Assembly (NCBI RefSeq): GCF_024582715.1
Contig: NZ_CP102083.1
Span: 310,001 to 374,000 of the forward strand
Direction: 5' to 3'
DNA: 64,000 nucleotides
DNA from: Mycoplasma sp. 2045
GTDB lineage: Bacteria; Bacillota_I; Bacilli_A; Mycoplasmatales; Metamycoplasmataceae
Shown here: one piece after another, positions 18,547 through 29,248 of the stretch
Layout of the letters: each line of letters opens with the position of its first letter
Position numbering within the stretch: the first letter of the stretch is position 1
Made by a program: the position numbers and the translations under genes
The notes under the pieces: model-generated
The model's input: only the letters and a program-made list of their open reading frames with translations
Told to the model about the DNA's origin: nothing
Databases searched by the model: none

Positions 18547-18571
18547 ATCAGCTTTAAAAGCTGATTTTTTT
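18547..18571 (+). terminator. Terminator of pncB
   Basis: ATCAGCTT (18547-18554) pairs with AAGCTGAT (18558-18565), followed by seven T. Confidence 0.8.
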
Positions 18572-18573
18572 AT

Positions 18574-18601
18574 ACAAAAAAATATCCCTGATCAGGATAT
18601 T
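18574..18601 (-). terminator. Terminator of the pcrA operon (minus strand)
   Basis: AATATCC (18581-18587) pairs with GGATATT (18595-18601); on the minus strand it is followed by a T run (18580-18576). Confidence 0.7.
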
Positions 18602-20266
18602 TTAATTATCATTCTTATATGAAATTTTAACATTGGCCTTTTTAATTGTAAGTGGGTCTAAATAATCAGGTGCGCCTTCATAAATAGTCTTAATGTTATT
18701 ATTTGTGGCTAAGTTAACAATATTAAAACAGTTTAAAAATACCTTTGTATTGTTTAATTGTTTTGAGATCTTTTCTCCAATCACAATAGCTTGCAGTTTT
18801 GTATCGTTGATGATATTGATAAGAGATTTATCAATGGTGTCAATGTATAAAGCTGTAGGTATTTTTTTCTTGTAGTTGTTACTGATTTTTTGTCTTAAAT
18901 GATATGTGTCAAATGTATTATTGTATGCATAAATAAGACAAATTGGTTTCTTTTCTTCAAGAATGAAGTTAGATTGTAAAAATGTCTCTTGAGATATTTT
19001 TATCAATCTCTGCATATTTTTAACATTACCGGTTTCATCAAGTTTTTCAGTATTTTGTGTGATGAAGTCGTATCATTTTTTCTCATATAAGTAATTTAAA
19101 TGTGGGATTTTTCGAAAGAAGTCAGTTCAATATTTGTCTTGGTCGTCTTTAGTGATTTTTTGCAATGAGTTGATTACAATGTTTGAAGCTTTTTTAGTTT
19201 CATAAACAAAGATGTTTGTACTCTTAATTGTTGCATTTTTAGAACTTAAAGTATTGTTTCATTGCACATATTCATTTAATCTCTTAACAAATTCTGTGAA
19301 TTTAGGATCTTGAGAAATTGTTACAGGAATATTTGAATATGTTGATTTTGCTTTAGGATTAATCGTTAAATTAAATAATGAGAATTTGATTTTATTGATT
19401 AATTTAAGTTTGTCAGCTTTATTATTTAGTTTATTTTCGTTAATTAATGAAGCACATAAGAAGAATTTATTAATCATCCTATTATCATTAATTTCATTAA
19501 TCATTTTAAGATACTTTTTGTGTCCAAATTTTGATAATTTATTCTTAACAATAAACAGAATTCCATCAATAATATAGAAAGGCGTTTTTGATATTGAAAT
19601 ATTTAAGTTATCAAAAATTGATTTAATTTGGATGCTGTCAAATTCTTTGTTTATAAAGTAAGGCTTAAACGCAAAAGCTAAAACTGAATGTTTGTTGCTT
19701 TTGAAGTTTTTTTGTTCGAATTCTTTTAATGATTGTTCTGAATTATGATGATTAAATTTGTATTTAAGTCGATTTTTTTCTCATTTAATAGTACAAATGA
19801 ATTTTTTATTTTCAATAGGTTTGATTTTAAGAATATATGATGAATTAAGTCTTTTATTTGATTTATCAAGCAAGTAAGCTATTTTTTCAAATAACGTAAG
19901 GTTTGATGTGTTAAATTCTGGATTCAGTTTAATTTCAAAAGAAGTTTTAACTGAATCACTAACTAAGTCAAAGAAATCATTTAGTTTTTTTCTACTTCCT
20001 TCATCAAGGAAGCTAAAAAAGGTTTGTAATGTAATGAAATTAAATGTTCTGAAACCTAATTTTTTAGCATCAAATAAAGTTGATAATGCTTGATTTCTTT
20101 TTGAAAATCTAAGAACTTTTTTATTAACTGAATCAATTTCAAACAAAATTATTCCAGCTGTTGATCTTATGTAATATAAGTAAATAATTAATCAAAATCC
20201 CATTAATAATACAAAGAGTAATATTAATGAGATTATTGAAATTGCAATAATAGCTGTTAAATTCAT
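18602..20266 (-). CDS. Membrane-anchored hypothetical protein, 554 residues
   Basis: Starts MNLTAIIAISIISLILLFVL at ATG 20266, one base overlapping the pcrA stop. One N-terminal transmembrane segment (residues ~4-33) then a large soluble part rich in Lys, Asn and Phe. There is no motif I can name. The overall layout (membrane helix, 120-residue and then several 150-residue alpha/beta-looking blocks; IDTIDKSLINIINDTKLQAIVIGEKI near the C-terminus) could be degenerate EAL/GGDEF-like or another signalling fold, but this is only an impression. The frame uses several TGA-Trp. Function not assigned. Confidence 0.75.
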
Positions 20267-22473
20267 TATCTTGTGATTACTTTGATTGAAGGGTGATTTT
20301 TATTAAGGGTTCTTATTTTTCTATCTTTAATGAAGTCAATAACAATTTCTGTTCCTTTAACTTCAACAACTTCACCTTCACCGAACATAACGTGAGAAAT
20401 AATGTCTCCAACTACAACGTTATTGTTTGTAGGTGTTTCATCATCAGGTGAGAATGTAGGATCATCAAATTTTCTTCCGTGGTAGTTGATAATAAAGTCT
20501 GAAATATCAACTCCCATTTCTCCAATAAACCTTGAAGGTTTCTTATCAATATCAGATGAAATAAGTTTTCCACGTGAGTCACTTAGGAATAAACGTTGTT
20601 TTGCTCTGGTTACTGCAACATAAGCTAAACGTCTTTCATCTTCTAATGTATCGTTGTATTTATCAATTAATGGAGATGATGATTGTTTTTTATTTTTCTC
20701 TCTATCTAAAGCACGTTTGTTAGGGAAAACTCCTTCAGACATACCGATAACAAAAACGTTATCAAATTCTAACCCTTTAGCAGAGTGAATTGTCATAAGT
20801 GAAACGTAATTAGAAACGTTATCATATTCATCTTCGATTGATGTTAGCCCAACTTCGTTTAAGTAGTCAATAGCAGACTTATCTGGATTGTTGCTTTCTC
20901 AGTTTTGAATTGAGTTAATTAATTCCTTAACGTTATCAATAGCTGACCCTCTAAGGTTTTTATTCATTTCGATGTGTTCATAGTATTTGATTTCTTCAAG
21001 GAATTTATTCAAAGTTAAGCTTATTTTATTTGTTAATAAAGCTTTTTGGTATTTACGAATAGTTGATAAGAATGGGAAGATTGATTTAACAATTAATTCT
21101 TTTGAGATAGGTAGAATTTTAATATCTCTAATCATTATGTTGAATAAACTATCGTGAATGTTTTCTGCGTGGTCTTTAAGTTTTTTAAGAGTAGCAGGAC
21201 CGATTCCTCTGTTAGGAACATTAATAACACGTTCGAATGAAATATCATCATTAGGGTTTGCTAAAACTTTCAAGAATGCAAGTGCATCTTTAACTTCAGC
21301 ACGTTGGAAGAATTTAATTCCATTAAAGATTTTGTAGTTAATGTTTTCTGCAATAAGTGCATCCTCAATTGGTCTTGATAAGTAGTTTGCACGATATAAG
21401 ATTGCAATTGATTTTAATTGTTGTTTTTGTTTTTTAAGTTCATTAATTTTTTGAACTACTCATCTAGCTTCGGCTTCTGAATTGAATCCGTGGTAATACT
21501 CAATTTCTAAACCTTCTTCGTTTTCTGTAATTAAATTTTTATGAACACGGTTTGAGTTATGAATAATAAGATTGTTAGCTGCATCTAAGATTTTCTTACT
21601 TGATCTGTAATTTGTATCCAGCACGATTGTTTTAACGTTTTCAAAATCTTTATCAAAGTCTAAGATTAAGTTAACATCAGCACCACGTCAGTTGTAGATT
21701 GTTTGGTCAGGGTCTCCAACAATTGTAAAGTGTGTATTTGGACCAATGATTTGTTTAATAACTTCATATTGAAGTTTTGATGTATCTTGAAACTCATCAA
21801 CAAGCATGTATTCAAATAATTTCTTAAGTTCTTCAACTACTTCAGGATGTGTATCGAATAAAAGTTTTGTAAAGATGATTAAGTCATCAAAGTCAACAGC
21901 ACCTTTTGAAGTTAATTCGTTTAAGTAATCTTGATATACAACTGCAAGGATGTGTTGAGGTGACTTGTTTAGCATTTTTGCTAATTCAGGCCCTGATTGA
22001 ATTTGGAAGTTTTTAGCTCAAGAAATGTACTCAATCATTGTTTTATAACTAATATCGTGAGATGTGATTCCTCTTTTTTCATAAATACCTTGAAGTATTT
22101 GGATTTTGTCAGGGTCATCTACGATAATAAAGTTTTCTCTAAATCCAATTAATTTACTTTTTCTTCTTAATAATTTTGCACAAAATGAGTGGAATGTTGA
22201 GATTTTAAGTTGATCGCTATCAACTGATTTTGAACAATATTGTAAAACACGTTCTTTCATTTCATTTGCAGCTTTATTTGTAAATGTTAAAGCTAAAATA
22301 TTTTTGTAGCTTACACCTAAGTCATTAATTAAGTAAGCTATTTTTCTTGTAAGAACTCTAGTTTTACCTGAACCAGCACCTGCGATAATTCTTAAAGGTG
22401 AGTCAAAATATTCAACAGCTTCACGTTGCTGTTCGTTTAAGTCACTTAATAAATCAGGTTTAATTAATCCCAT
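20266..22473 (-). CDS. pcrA: ATP-dependent DNA helicase PcrA/UvrD
   Basis: 735 residues, superfamily 1A helicase for repair and replication-conflict resolution. Motifs in order: Q-motif LNEQQREAV, Walker A AGAGSGKTRVLTRKIA (~residues 30-45), TFTNKAANEMKERV, Walker B DEFQDTS, VGDPDQTIYNWRGADVNLI (Trp from TGA), IHSAKGLEFDNVFVIG (~560) and VAVTRAKQRLFL. The C-terminal HVMFGEGEVVEVKGTEIVIDF is the RNA polymerase/Tudor-like tail of PcrA. It overlaps the RDD gene start region by 10 nt upstream and the membrane gene by 1 nt downstream, so all three are one operon. Confidence 0.96.
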
Positions 22474-23099
22474 AAATTCTCCTCCTTATTAACGTAACGA
22501 TATTTACGTCCTTTATTATAGAAAGGTAAAAGCACAATTTCTTCTTCAAGCACTTGTTGTATTTGCTTATCTTCAACAATCCTTGTATTAAACATTAAAT
22601 CAAGTAATGTTAGTTTTTTTTTGTAAAAAATTAACATTGTGTAACCTATTGTGTGAATTGCTAATCATGCAGTCATTAGTGCAGATATAAATGCGCTGGA
22701 TGATTTAAATTCATTTGTTTTTTCAAATTCCTTGATTGTCATTTCTTTTTGAAGGCACATTGGAATAATTGTGAGTAAGAAGATAACTTGCAACATAAAT
22801 ATTCCTATTATGTTTCTTTTGAAAATGAGTTTATAACTAAACTGCTTTGAATTTGTATCTATGAGCTTGAGTTTAAATAGTTCCATTCCAAGTGTTTTGC
22901 CTTTTAGTGATAAAGGCAAAATCAAGAAATAAACATTCATTCAAATGCAAACTAAGACAACAGAAACAATTCTGTGAGTTAATGTTTGATTAGCGTGATC
23001 TAGCATTATCAAAAAGATAACTGCAGAAAATGCTATAAACAAAAAGTTGTCGAAGACATTTGAAAAAAATCTCTTGAAAAAAGATGCATTTTTATACAT
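22464..23099 (-). CDS. RDD family membrane protein
   Basis: 211 residues. Starts MYKNASFFKRFFSNVFDNFLFIAF, where RDD proteins have their Arg-Asp-Asp segment (here KRFFSNVFDN). GKTLGMELFKLKLID around residue 70 is the second RDD hallmark. Three to four hydrophobic helices, then a charged C-terminus ending 10 nt inside pcrA. TGA codons supply Trp. RDD proteins are small membrane proteins of mostly unknown transport function. The start at 23099 has its AAGGAG 32 nt upstream, with a perfect 8-bp hairpin in between, so initiation is unusual. Confidence 0.8.
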
Positions 23100-23109
23100 T
23101 TGTGCTTGA

Positions 23110-23134
23110 TTACAATTTGAATTGTAAATTCTCC
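23110..23134 (-). promoter_or_regulatory. Shine-Dalgarno and hairpin between SD and start of the RDD gene
   Basis: On the minus strand GGAG (23134-23131) is followed by TTACAATT/AATTGTAA (23127-23110), a perfect 8-bp stem with a 2-nt loop, then the ATG at 23099. Folding would bring the binding site to about 13 nt from the start. Confidence 0.45.
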
Positions 23135-23228
23135 TTTATATATATTTTTAATATATATAAATTTTAGCACATCTATTGATAAATAAAATTTATAGAAATT
23201 TTATGGTGCATTTTTGACTTTTTGCATT

Positions 23229-23256
23229 AAAAAACCATATGAGAAAGCCCATATGG
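23229..23256 (-). terminator. Terminator of the glycosyltransferase gene
   Basis: CCATATG (23235-23241) pairs with CATATGG (23250-23256); on the minus strand the stem is followed by six T. The rest of 23135-23228 is AT-rich promoter DNA for the RDD operon. Confidence 0.75.
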
Positions 23257-23264
23257 AAAGTTAA

Positions 23265-24275
23265 TTATTCAAGTCCTTTTAATAATTTATCTGCCTTTAA
23301 TTTAGAAAATTTAGTTTTTAGTAATTTAGTTTCATCATTATCAAGTAGAACGTAATAGTTAGTTGTTAAAAATGTTTGAAAATCTGCTGTATCTTCGATT
23401 TTCTTAATTGTTTCAGCGTGTTTATCATTTAGGAATGAACTACGTTTTTCGCTAACTTCATCATCTTGAACATTGAATAATTTATAGAAGAAGTAGTTTG
23501 CTTTTAAGAAACCTGAAAGAAGTAATTTTAAGAAGTAGTATTTTGCGTATTCTAATTCTTCATTAATCTTTAAATTCTGATTCTTTGCTATTTGTTTAAT
23601 TATATCAAATGATTTAACATAATTTTGTGTGTTCAATCAAATATCTGATGAAATAAAATCTCTTTTAACCTTATAGTCAAGGTATTTATATTTTTTAGCA
23701 TTCATTAAAAGACTGTATGTAACTTCAATACACATAATTGAATCGTTTGAAATTTGAGGTCTATATTTAATGAATTTTTTAATTAATGATTTCTTGAAAA
23801 CTTTGTTGAAGATGAAAGGGAAACTATACGCTAATGGTAATGAATTTTTAGTTAAATCAAACATTTGGCTCATTTCAGCTCTTTCTTTTGGTTTGAATCT
23901 AACTGAACCAATTAGTTTTGGTTTGAATTCTAAAACATCAACATTTCAACGTTGTGCTTGTTCTAAAATGTTTTCAACATAACTATCTCTAAATGTTGAA
24001 TCTGAATTTAAAACAGTAATAAATTCACCTTTTGCAACTCTAAATGCACTAATTAAATTGTGTTGATATGAAGTGCTTTTTGTGTTGAAAATCATAATAA
24101 GTCTGTTACCGAAAAATTGGTAGTAATCTTTAGCAACTTTGAAAATTGCTTTTGAGTTTTCAGTTAAACAAAGAATAACTTCAAAGTTTTGTGCACTTTG
24201 ATCTTTTAATCTTTCTAAGTATTCTCTTACTTTTTCAACTGAGTTATTTTTTAATGAAATTAATGATAGTCTCAT
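23265..24275 (-). CDS. GT2-like glycosyltransferase
   Basis: 336 residues. The N-terminal half has a GT-A-like pattern: RLSLISLKNNSVEKVREYLERLKDQSAQNFEVILC (beta strand, helix, second strand), later AKGEFITVLNSDSTFRDSYVENILEQA, where NSDS takes the place of the DxD nucleotide-sugar/metal motif of family 2 glycosyltransferases. The C-terminal half is helical and lysine-rich without motif; no transmembrane segment is seen. Acceptor and sugar are unknown; glycolipid or capsule synthesis would be usual for such enzymes in mycoplasmas. Single-gene transcript with its own terminator. Confidence 0.65.
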
Positions 24276-24332
24276 CTTACACCTTCTTGTCTTAAATTTA
24301 TATTTATATAAATTTTAACACATTCAGAGAAT

Positions 24333-24357
24333 AAAAAAACAAGGCGTTTAAGCCTTG
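24333..24357 (-). terminator. Terminator of the 412-residue protein gene
   Basis: CAAGGC (24340-24345) pairs with GCCTTG (24352-24357); on the minus strand it is followed by seven T. Confidence 0.8.
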
Positions 24358-24372
24358 CGCATTGGATTAAAA

Positions 24373-25611
24373 CTAAATGATGTATCCTAATCCTAATAAG
24401 ATTGTTAACACGATTAAGATTGAGTATCCTAAAACAATTAAGAAAATTGCTAAAAGACTAGCTCTTGAACGTGTTGTAACAACTTGACCTTCACCTGAAA
24501 CAACACCATCTGATAATACAGATTCAAATACTAAGAAGTGTTGTCTTTGAGCTTCTTCACCTAAGAAGATTGAGTAGTCGTAGCTGTCTTTTTTAACAAA
24601 TCCAACGTGTAAGTTGTTGAATAATACGTATGAAGTTTTTTGTGCTAAAGTAATGTTTCCAACTAATTCACATACTGAGTAAACTTCTGTTTCAGCATTG
24701 AATTCGATTTCTTCGCTTCCTTTAACTTTGTCAGCAAATTCTTGCATTGCTTTAGAAATAGTAGCAACAATAGCAGCTAATAATTCTTTGTATTCTTCAT
24801 TTCCTTTAACATCTTTTTTAAGAGCTTTAGCAGCTTTTAAAACATTTTCAAAGTTTGTTTCAATACGTTTGATGTCTTCTAATGATGTTAATGTTTCTGG
24901 TAATGAAGCGGCTGTTAAACGAAGTTTTCTAGCGTAGATTGCTAATACTTTGATTTGTTCAGAAATCATTAAGTCTCTAATGTATGCATATTCTGTAATT
25001 TTATCTTCACACACTGGTAAAACTTCAACATCTTTTTCTACAAATTTTTCAACTAAAACTTCTTTTGTAACTGAGTTAGCTAATTTTTCTTGAAGTTCGT
25101 TAACTTCTTTTTCTAATTGTTCTTTTTTGCTTAATTCATTTTGTAATTTTTCAATTTCTAAGTCTTTAGCAGATTTTTTTCTTTCGTAAACGTAATCATC
25201 ATCAGCTGGGAAGTATGTTTCGTGATCTTTAATGATTTTGAAATCAACTACTTCTTTTAAGTTTCTTTTAGCTGCTTTGTCATCACGTTTCATTGTTTTT
25301 GGATCAATAGCTAATTCTTCTACTGTTTCTTCGTAATCTAAACCACCGTCGAATTTATCAACGTTAAGTTCGAATTCAGGAATGATATTTCCTTTTGAAT
25401 CTTCATCATTAAATTCGATAACGATTCCTCCTCAGATTTTTTTATCTGTTTGGAATCAAGTTGCACACTCGTAACCTAATGATAAGAATCAGGTCATAGC
25501 GTCTTTACGAGTTTTGAATAGAGCTAAAGGACTTTCGACTTTTGGGTGTTTAAGAGCTCAAGGGTAGTTTTTATCCTTGTTAGGTCTATATAAACATTGT
25601 AAACGTTTCAT
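24373..25611 (-). CDS. Tail-anchored coiled-coil protein, 412 residues
   Basis: Starts MKRLQCLYRPNKDKNYPWALKH at 25611 with AGGAGATAT. Three TGA-Trp codons in the first 80 residues make standard tools start it at an internal ATG 106 codons later. N-terminal ~90 residues: compact domain rich in Trp and aromatics. Residues ~150-190: coiled coil (LEIEKLQNELSKKEQLEKEVNELQEKL). Middle: helical domain. Residues ~390-410: a single hydrophobic segment at the very C-terminus (LLAIFLIVLGYSILIVLTILLG). I infer a cytoplasmic protein anchored by its tail. Family and function unknown. Confidence 0.8.
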
Positions 25612-25971
25612 ATATCTCCTTTGTTTAAATAAGTAATTTTGTATAACGTTATATAAAATAAACTTTCGTTCCTCTTAATTATAAATGCTTTTTATAAATA
25701 ATGATGATATATTTGTCTACTTATAACCCTATAATTTAGGGAAAAACGGTATTTTTTTGCTTTTTTTTCACAAAAATTAAGAAAAAATAGCTATTTTTTT
25801 GATGTTTTCCATAGTGTGTAAGGGGTAAACATATTTTGAACTTAATAGTAAAGTGTAAAAATCAAATGTGTAACAAAATTCAAAAATTTTTGCTTTTTTC
25901 TTTGGATTTCATCAAATTATGATAATAAAAAATAAATTTTTTATTAAGCGTTTAGTGATAAAATTACAATT
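25612..25971. other. 360-bp divergent intergenic region
   Basis: No gene supported. On the minus side a perfect 12-bp palindrome TATAACGTTATA (25642-25653) lies in the promoter area of the tail-anchored protein gene. CCCTA-TAATT-TAGGG (about 25727-25741) and AAAATAGCTATTTT (about 25786-25799) are further small palindromes. On the plus side, TGATAAAAT (25956-25964) is an extended -10 for glyS. No T-box or other riboswitch is recognisable. Confidence 0.5.
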
Positions 25972-27342
25972 ATGCTAAATAATAGAGAAAATAAAATGAA
26001 TGATATTGTTAATCACTTGAAGAACTCTGGATTTGTTTTTCAAGGAAGTGAAATTTATGGAGGATTGTCAAATACTTGAGATTATGGACCACTTGGTTCA
26101 CTTTTAAAAGATAACATTGAGCAAGCTTGAAAACGTGAATTTGTTATCAAAGAAACTAACAACTACTTAATTGACTCAAAAATTTTAATGAACCCACAAG
26201 TTTGAGTAACAAGTGGTCACGTTTCTAACTTCTCTGACCCTTTAATTGAAAACAAAGTTAATGGAAAAAGATATAGAGCAGACAAATTGATTCAAGAAGT
26301 AAATCCTGATTTAATTCCTGAAAAAATGAGCTTTGATGAAATGGTCGCTTTTGTAAGAGACCACATCAAAGAATATGAAGGAGATAAAACAGATTGATCA
26401 GACATTAAGAAATTTAACTTAATGTTCGAAACTTCTCAAGGAGTTGTTGAGGGCGCTAAATCAAAAGTTTACTTAAGACCTGAAACAGCACAAGGTATTT
26501 TTATTAACTTCAAAAACGTTCAAAGAACAATGAGAGCTAAATTACCATTTGGTGTAGCACAAGTTGGAAAAAGCTTTAGAAATGAAGTTACGCCAGGAAA
26601 CTTCATTTTCAGAACAAGGGAATTTGAACAAATGGAACTCGAATTCTTTACAAAACCTGAAGAAGCACAGCAATGATTTGACTACTATGTAAACAAAGCT
26701 TATAACTTTGTACAACAATTAGGAATTTCAAAAGACTTAATCAGAGTTAGAGCTCACGACCCAGAAGAGTTAGCCCACTATTCAGCAGGAACAAGTGATA
26801 TTGAATTCAATTTTGCTTTTGGTTGAGGAGAATTACTGGGGGTTGCTAACAGAACAGATTACGATCTTAAGTCACATATGAATGCAACAGGAGAATCACT
26901 TGATTACTTAGATCCTGAAAATAATACAAAAGTTATTCCATATGTTATTGAACCAAGCATCGGATTAGATCGTTTAATGTTAGCTGTAATTACAAGTGCT
27001 TATGATGTAGAAGAATTAGAAAATAATGATTCAAGAATTGTTTTACGTTTCCCTTACGAAATTGCACCTTACAAAGTTGCTGTTATGCCACTTGTTAAAA
27101 AGTTAAATGAAAAATCAAAAGAAATTTTCAACAATTTAGTTGCTGCCGGAATTTCAGTAACTTATGATGAAGCTGGTTCAATTGGAAAAAGATACCGTCG
27201 TCAAGACGCAATTGGAACACCTTGATGTTTAACAATTGACTATGACACATTAGAGGATAATGCAGTTACTTTAAGAAACAGAGATACTATGGAACAAGTC
27301 AGAGTATCAATTGACCAAGTAATTTCATTTATTCAAAAATAA
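25972..27342 (+). CDS. glyS: Glycine-tRNA ligase (homodimeric class II)
   Basis: 456 residues, alpha2-type enzyme as in other mycoplasmas. Motifs: [71 protein letters not shown] (motif 2), [12 protein letters not shown] (motif 3), and the anticodon domain [10 protein letters not shown]...[19 protein letters not shown]. Several Trp are coded TGA. ATG 25972 follows an extended -10 (TGATAAAAT) by 7 nt, which fits a leaderless start; ATG 25996, with a weak AGAG upstream, is an alternative. It is 31 nt upstream of dnaG. Confidence 0.95.
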
Positions 27343-27373
27343 AACTAACTAAATTAATTCAAAGGAGGAAATA

Positions 27374-29245
27374 ATGTCAGCAAGATTAACTTCTGAAATA
27401 ACAAATCAAATTAAACATGCAAATGATATTGTTGATGTTATTTCTGAATTTATTCAATTACATAAAAAGGGAAATAGTTATGTTGGACTATGTCCTTTTC
27501 ACCAAGATACTAAACCTAGTTTAAGTGTTGTTCAAGCTAAGCAAATTTTCAAATGCTTTGTTTGCGAAACTGCTGGTGACGTAATTGAGTTTGTGAAAAG
27601 ATACAAAAGCATTTCTTATGTAGACACATTAGAATATTTAGCTAAAAGAGCAAATATTGAACTTGATTTTGAACAATATAAGCAAACTGAAACAATAAAT
27701 TATTCTCAAGAAGCAATTGAAATAACTGATGTTTTAGACATTGTTAACTCATTTTACAAAGTTCAATATTTAACCAATCAATCTGCTAAAGAATATTTAG
27801 CTAAACGTAAAATTGACAATCAAATTAGAGAAAAATTCAACATTGGTTATGCACCTAAAAATGTTTTGGTTAATTATTTAACTAATTTAAATTATTCAAC
27901 ACATCAAATGCAACAAGCAGGATTAGTTAATGCAGATATGCACGAGTTATTCTGGGATAGAGTAACTTTTGGTATTGCTAATGAACACGGACACATTGTT
28001 GGATTTAGTGGAAGAAAACTAAATAACAATGATCCTAATTCACCTAAATACATTAACTCTCCAGAAACTGTTGCATTTAACAAATCGAGAATTTTATATA
28101 ACTACCATAATGCCAAAGATTCAATCAGAACTAAAAAACAAGTTGTAATTGTTGAAGGTTATATGGATGTTATCGCTTGTTATAAAGCAGGAATTGAAAA
28201 CGTAGTCGCAATTATGGGGACTGCACTTACTAAAGAACATTTAGCACTTATCAAAAACACAAAAGTTTTAATGTTCCTTGATAATGATAAAGCAGGAATT
28301 GAAGCAACATTTAGAAGTTTAAGTAGATTATTAGAACACAATTTTGATGTTTCTATTATTAATAACACTTATTCAAAAGACCCTGACGAAATTTTAAATG
28401 AATATGGTGCACAAACTTTAGTTGACTTGATTAACAATTCACAAATATCTGCTATTGACTTTCTTTACAATCGTTTAAAAATCAAACATCAAATCAGCAG
28501 TGATAATTATGATTTTAATCACTTTAACTTGTTTATCATTGAACTTAATAAATACCTTGATTTATTTAGTGAAAAAGAACAACAATATTTAAAATCACAA
28601 TTACAAAGAGAATTTAATTACGAACTAAAAATTGTTCCTAAAAGACAAATCCAAGAACAAGTCAAGTATGATGAATTTGTTGCAAATGACCCATATGCAC
28701 CTTTTGATCCATATGATGGGTTTGTTCAAGCACTTAACAATGTTAGGTTTGATGAAAAAGATTTTTACAGCAAGCTTACTACTTTAGGTATTCAAAATAG
28801 ATTGAAAATCTTAACTCAAGCTATGATGAACCCTCATATTTTGGATATCTTAAAACAAACTGAACATATTGGTGCTGTTTTTAGCTACCCAACTCAAATT
28901 GGCAAACTATACAAAGAAGTCATGAAAAACACCACACAATATTTAAATGAAAATTATTTAGACATATTCAAGCAATATTTACTTAAAAATTGTGGAATGA
29001 CTGAAGCTGAAGTTAATTCAGAAATTATTGAAAATTATTTACACGAGTTATATGAAGAAACAACTTTCTTTACAGAGACAAGTATGCTTTCGTTTAATTC
29101 ATATATAGTAGAACAAGAACCATTTATACAACAAACAATTGCAGATTTACCTAAGGGAGATCCATTGCCACCATATCTTGTTGACACAATAAATAACTTG
29201 AAAAAACTTAACTCAAATAAACCTGATAAGAAGAGAGGGAGATAA
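27374..29245 (+). CDS. dnaG: DNA primase DnaG
   Basis: 623 residues. Makes RNA primers at the replication fork. Zinc-binding domain CPFHQDTKPSLSVVQAKQIF...CFVC (CHC2, residues ~39-65), RNA polymerase domain with KFNIGYAP, VTFGIANEHGHIVGFSGRKL, YINSPETVAFNKSRILYN, and TOPRIM VVIVEGYMDVIACYKAG (~257-273) with FLDNDKAG. The C-terminal ~170 residues form the helicase-binding part. A strong AAAGGAGGAAATA precedes the ATG. dnaG-rpoD-(nif3) is a gene order also known from Bacillus. Confidence 0.97.
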   Translation: MSARLTSEITNQIKHANDIVDVISEFIQLHKKGNSYVGLCPFHQDTKPSLSVVQAKQIFKCFVCETAGDVIEFVKRYKSISYVDTLEYLAKRANIELDFEQYKQTETINYSQEAIEITDVLDIVNSFYKVQYLTNQSAKEYLAKRKIDNQIREKFNIGYAPKNVLVNYLTNLNYSTHQMQQAGLVNADMHELFWDRVTFGIANEHGHIVGFSGRKLNNNDPNSPKYINSPETVAFNKSRILYNYHNAKDSIRTKKQVVIVEGYMDVIACYKAGIENVVAIMGTALTKEHLALIKNTKVLMFLDNDKAGIEATFRSLSRLLEHNFDVSIINNTYSKDPDEILNEYGAQTLVDLINNSQISAIDFLYNRLKIKHQISSDNYDFNHFNLFIIELNKYLDLFSEKEQQYLKSQLQREFNYELKIVPKRQIQEQVKYDEFVANDPYAPFDPYDGFVQALNNVRFDEKDFYSKLTTLGIQNRLKILTQAMMNPHILDILKQTEHIGAVFSYPTQIGKLYKEVMKNTTQYLNENYLDIFKQYLLKNCGMTEAEVNSEIIENYLHELYEETTFFTETSMLSFNSYIVEQEPFIQQTIADLPKGDPLPPYLVDTINNLKKLNSNKPDKKRGR

Positions 29246-29248
29246 TTT

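Noticed and set aside
25612-25971. T-box or glycine riboswitch upstream of glyS
   Set aside because: No T-box bulge or conserved stem I pattern could be found, and the -10 box next to the ATG leaves no room for a leader.
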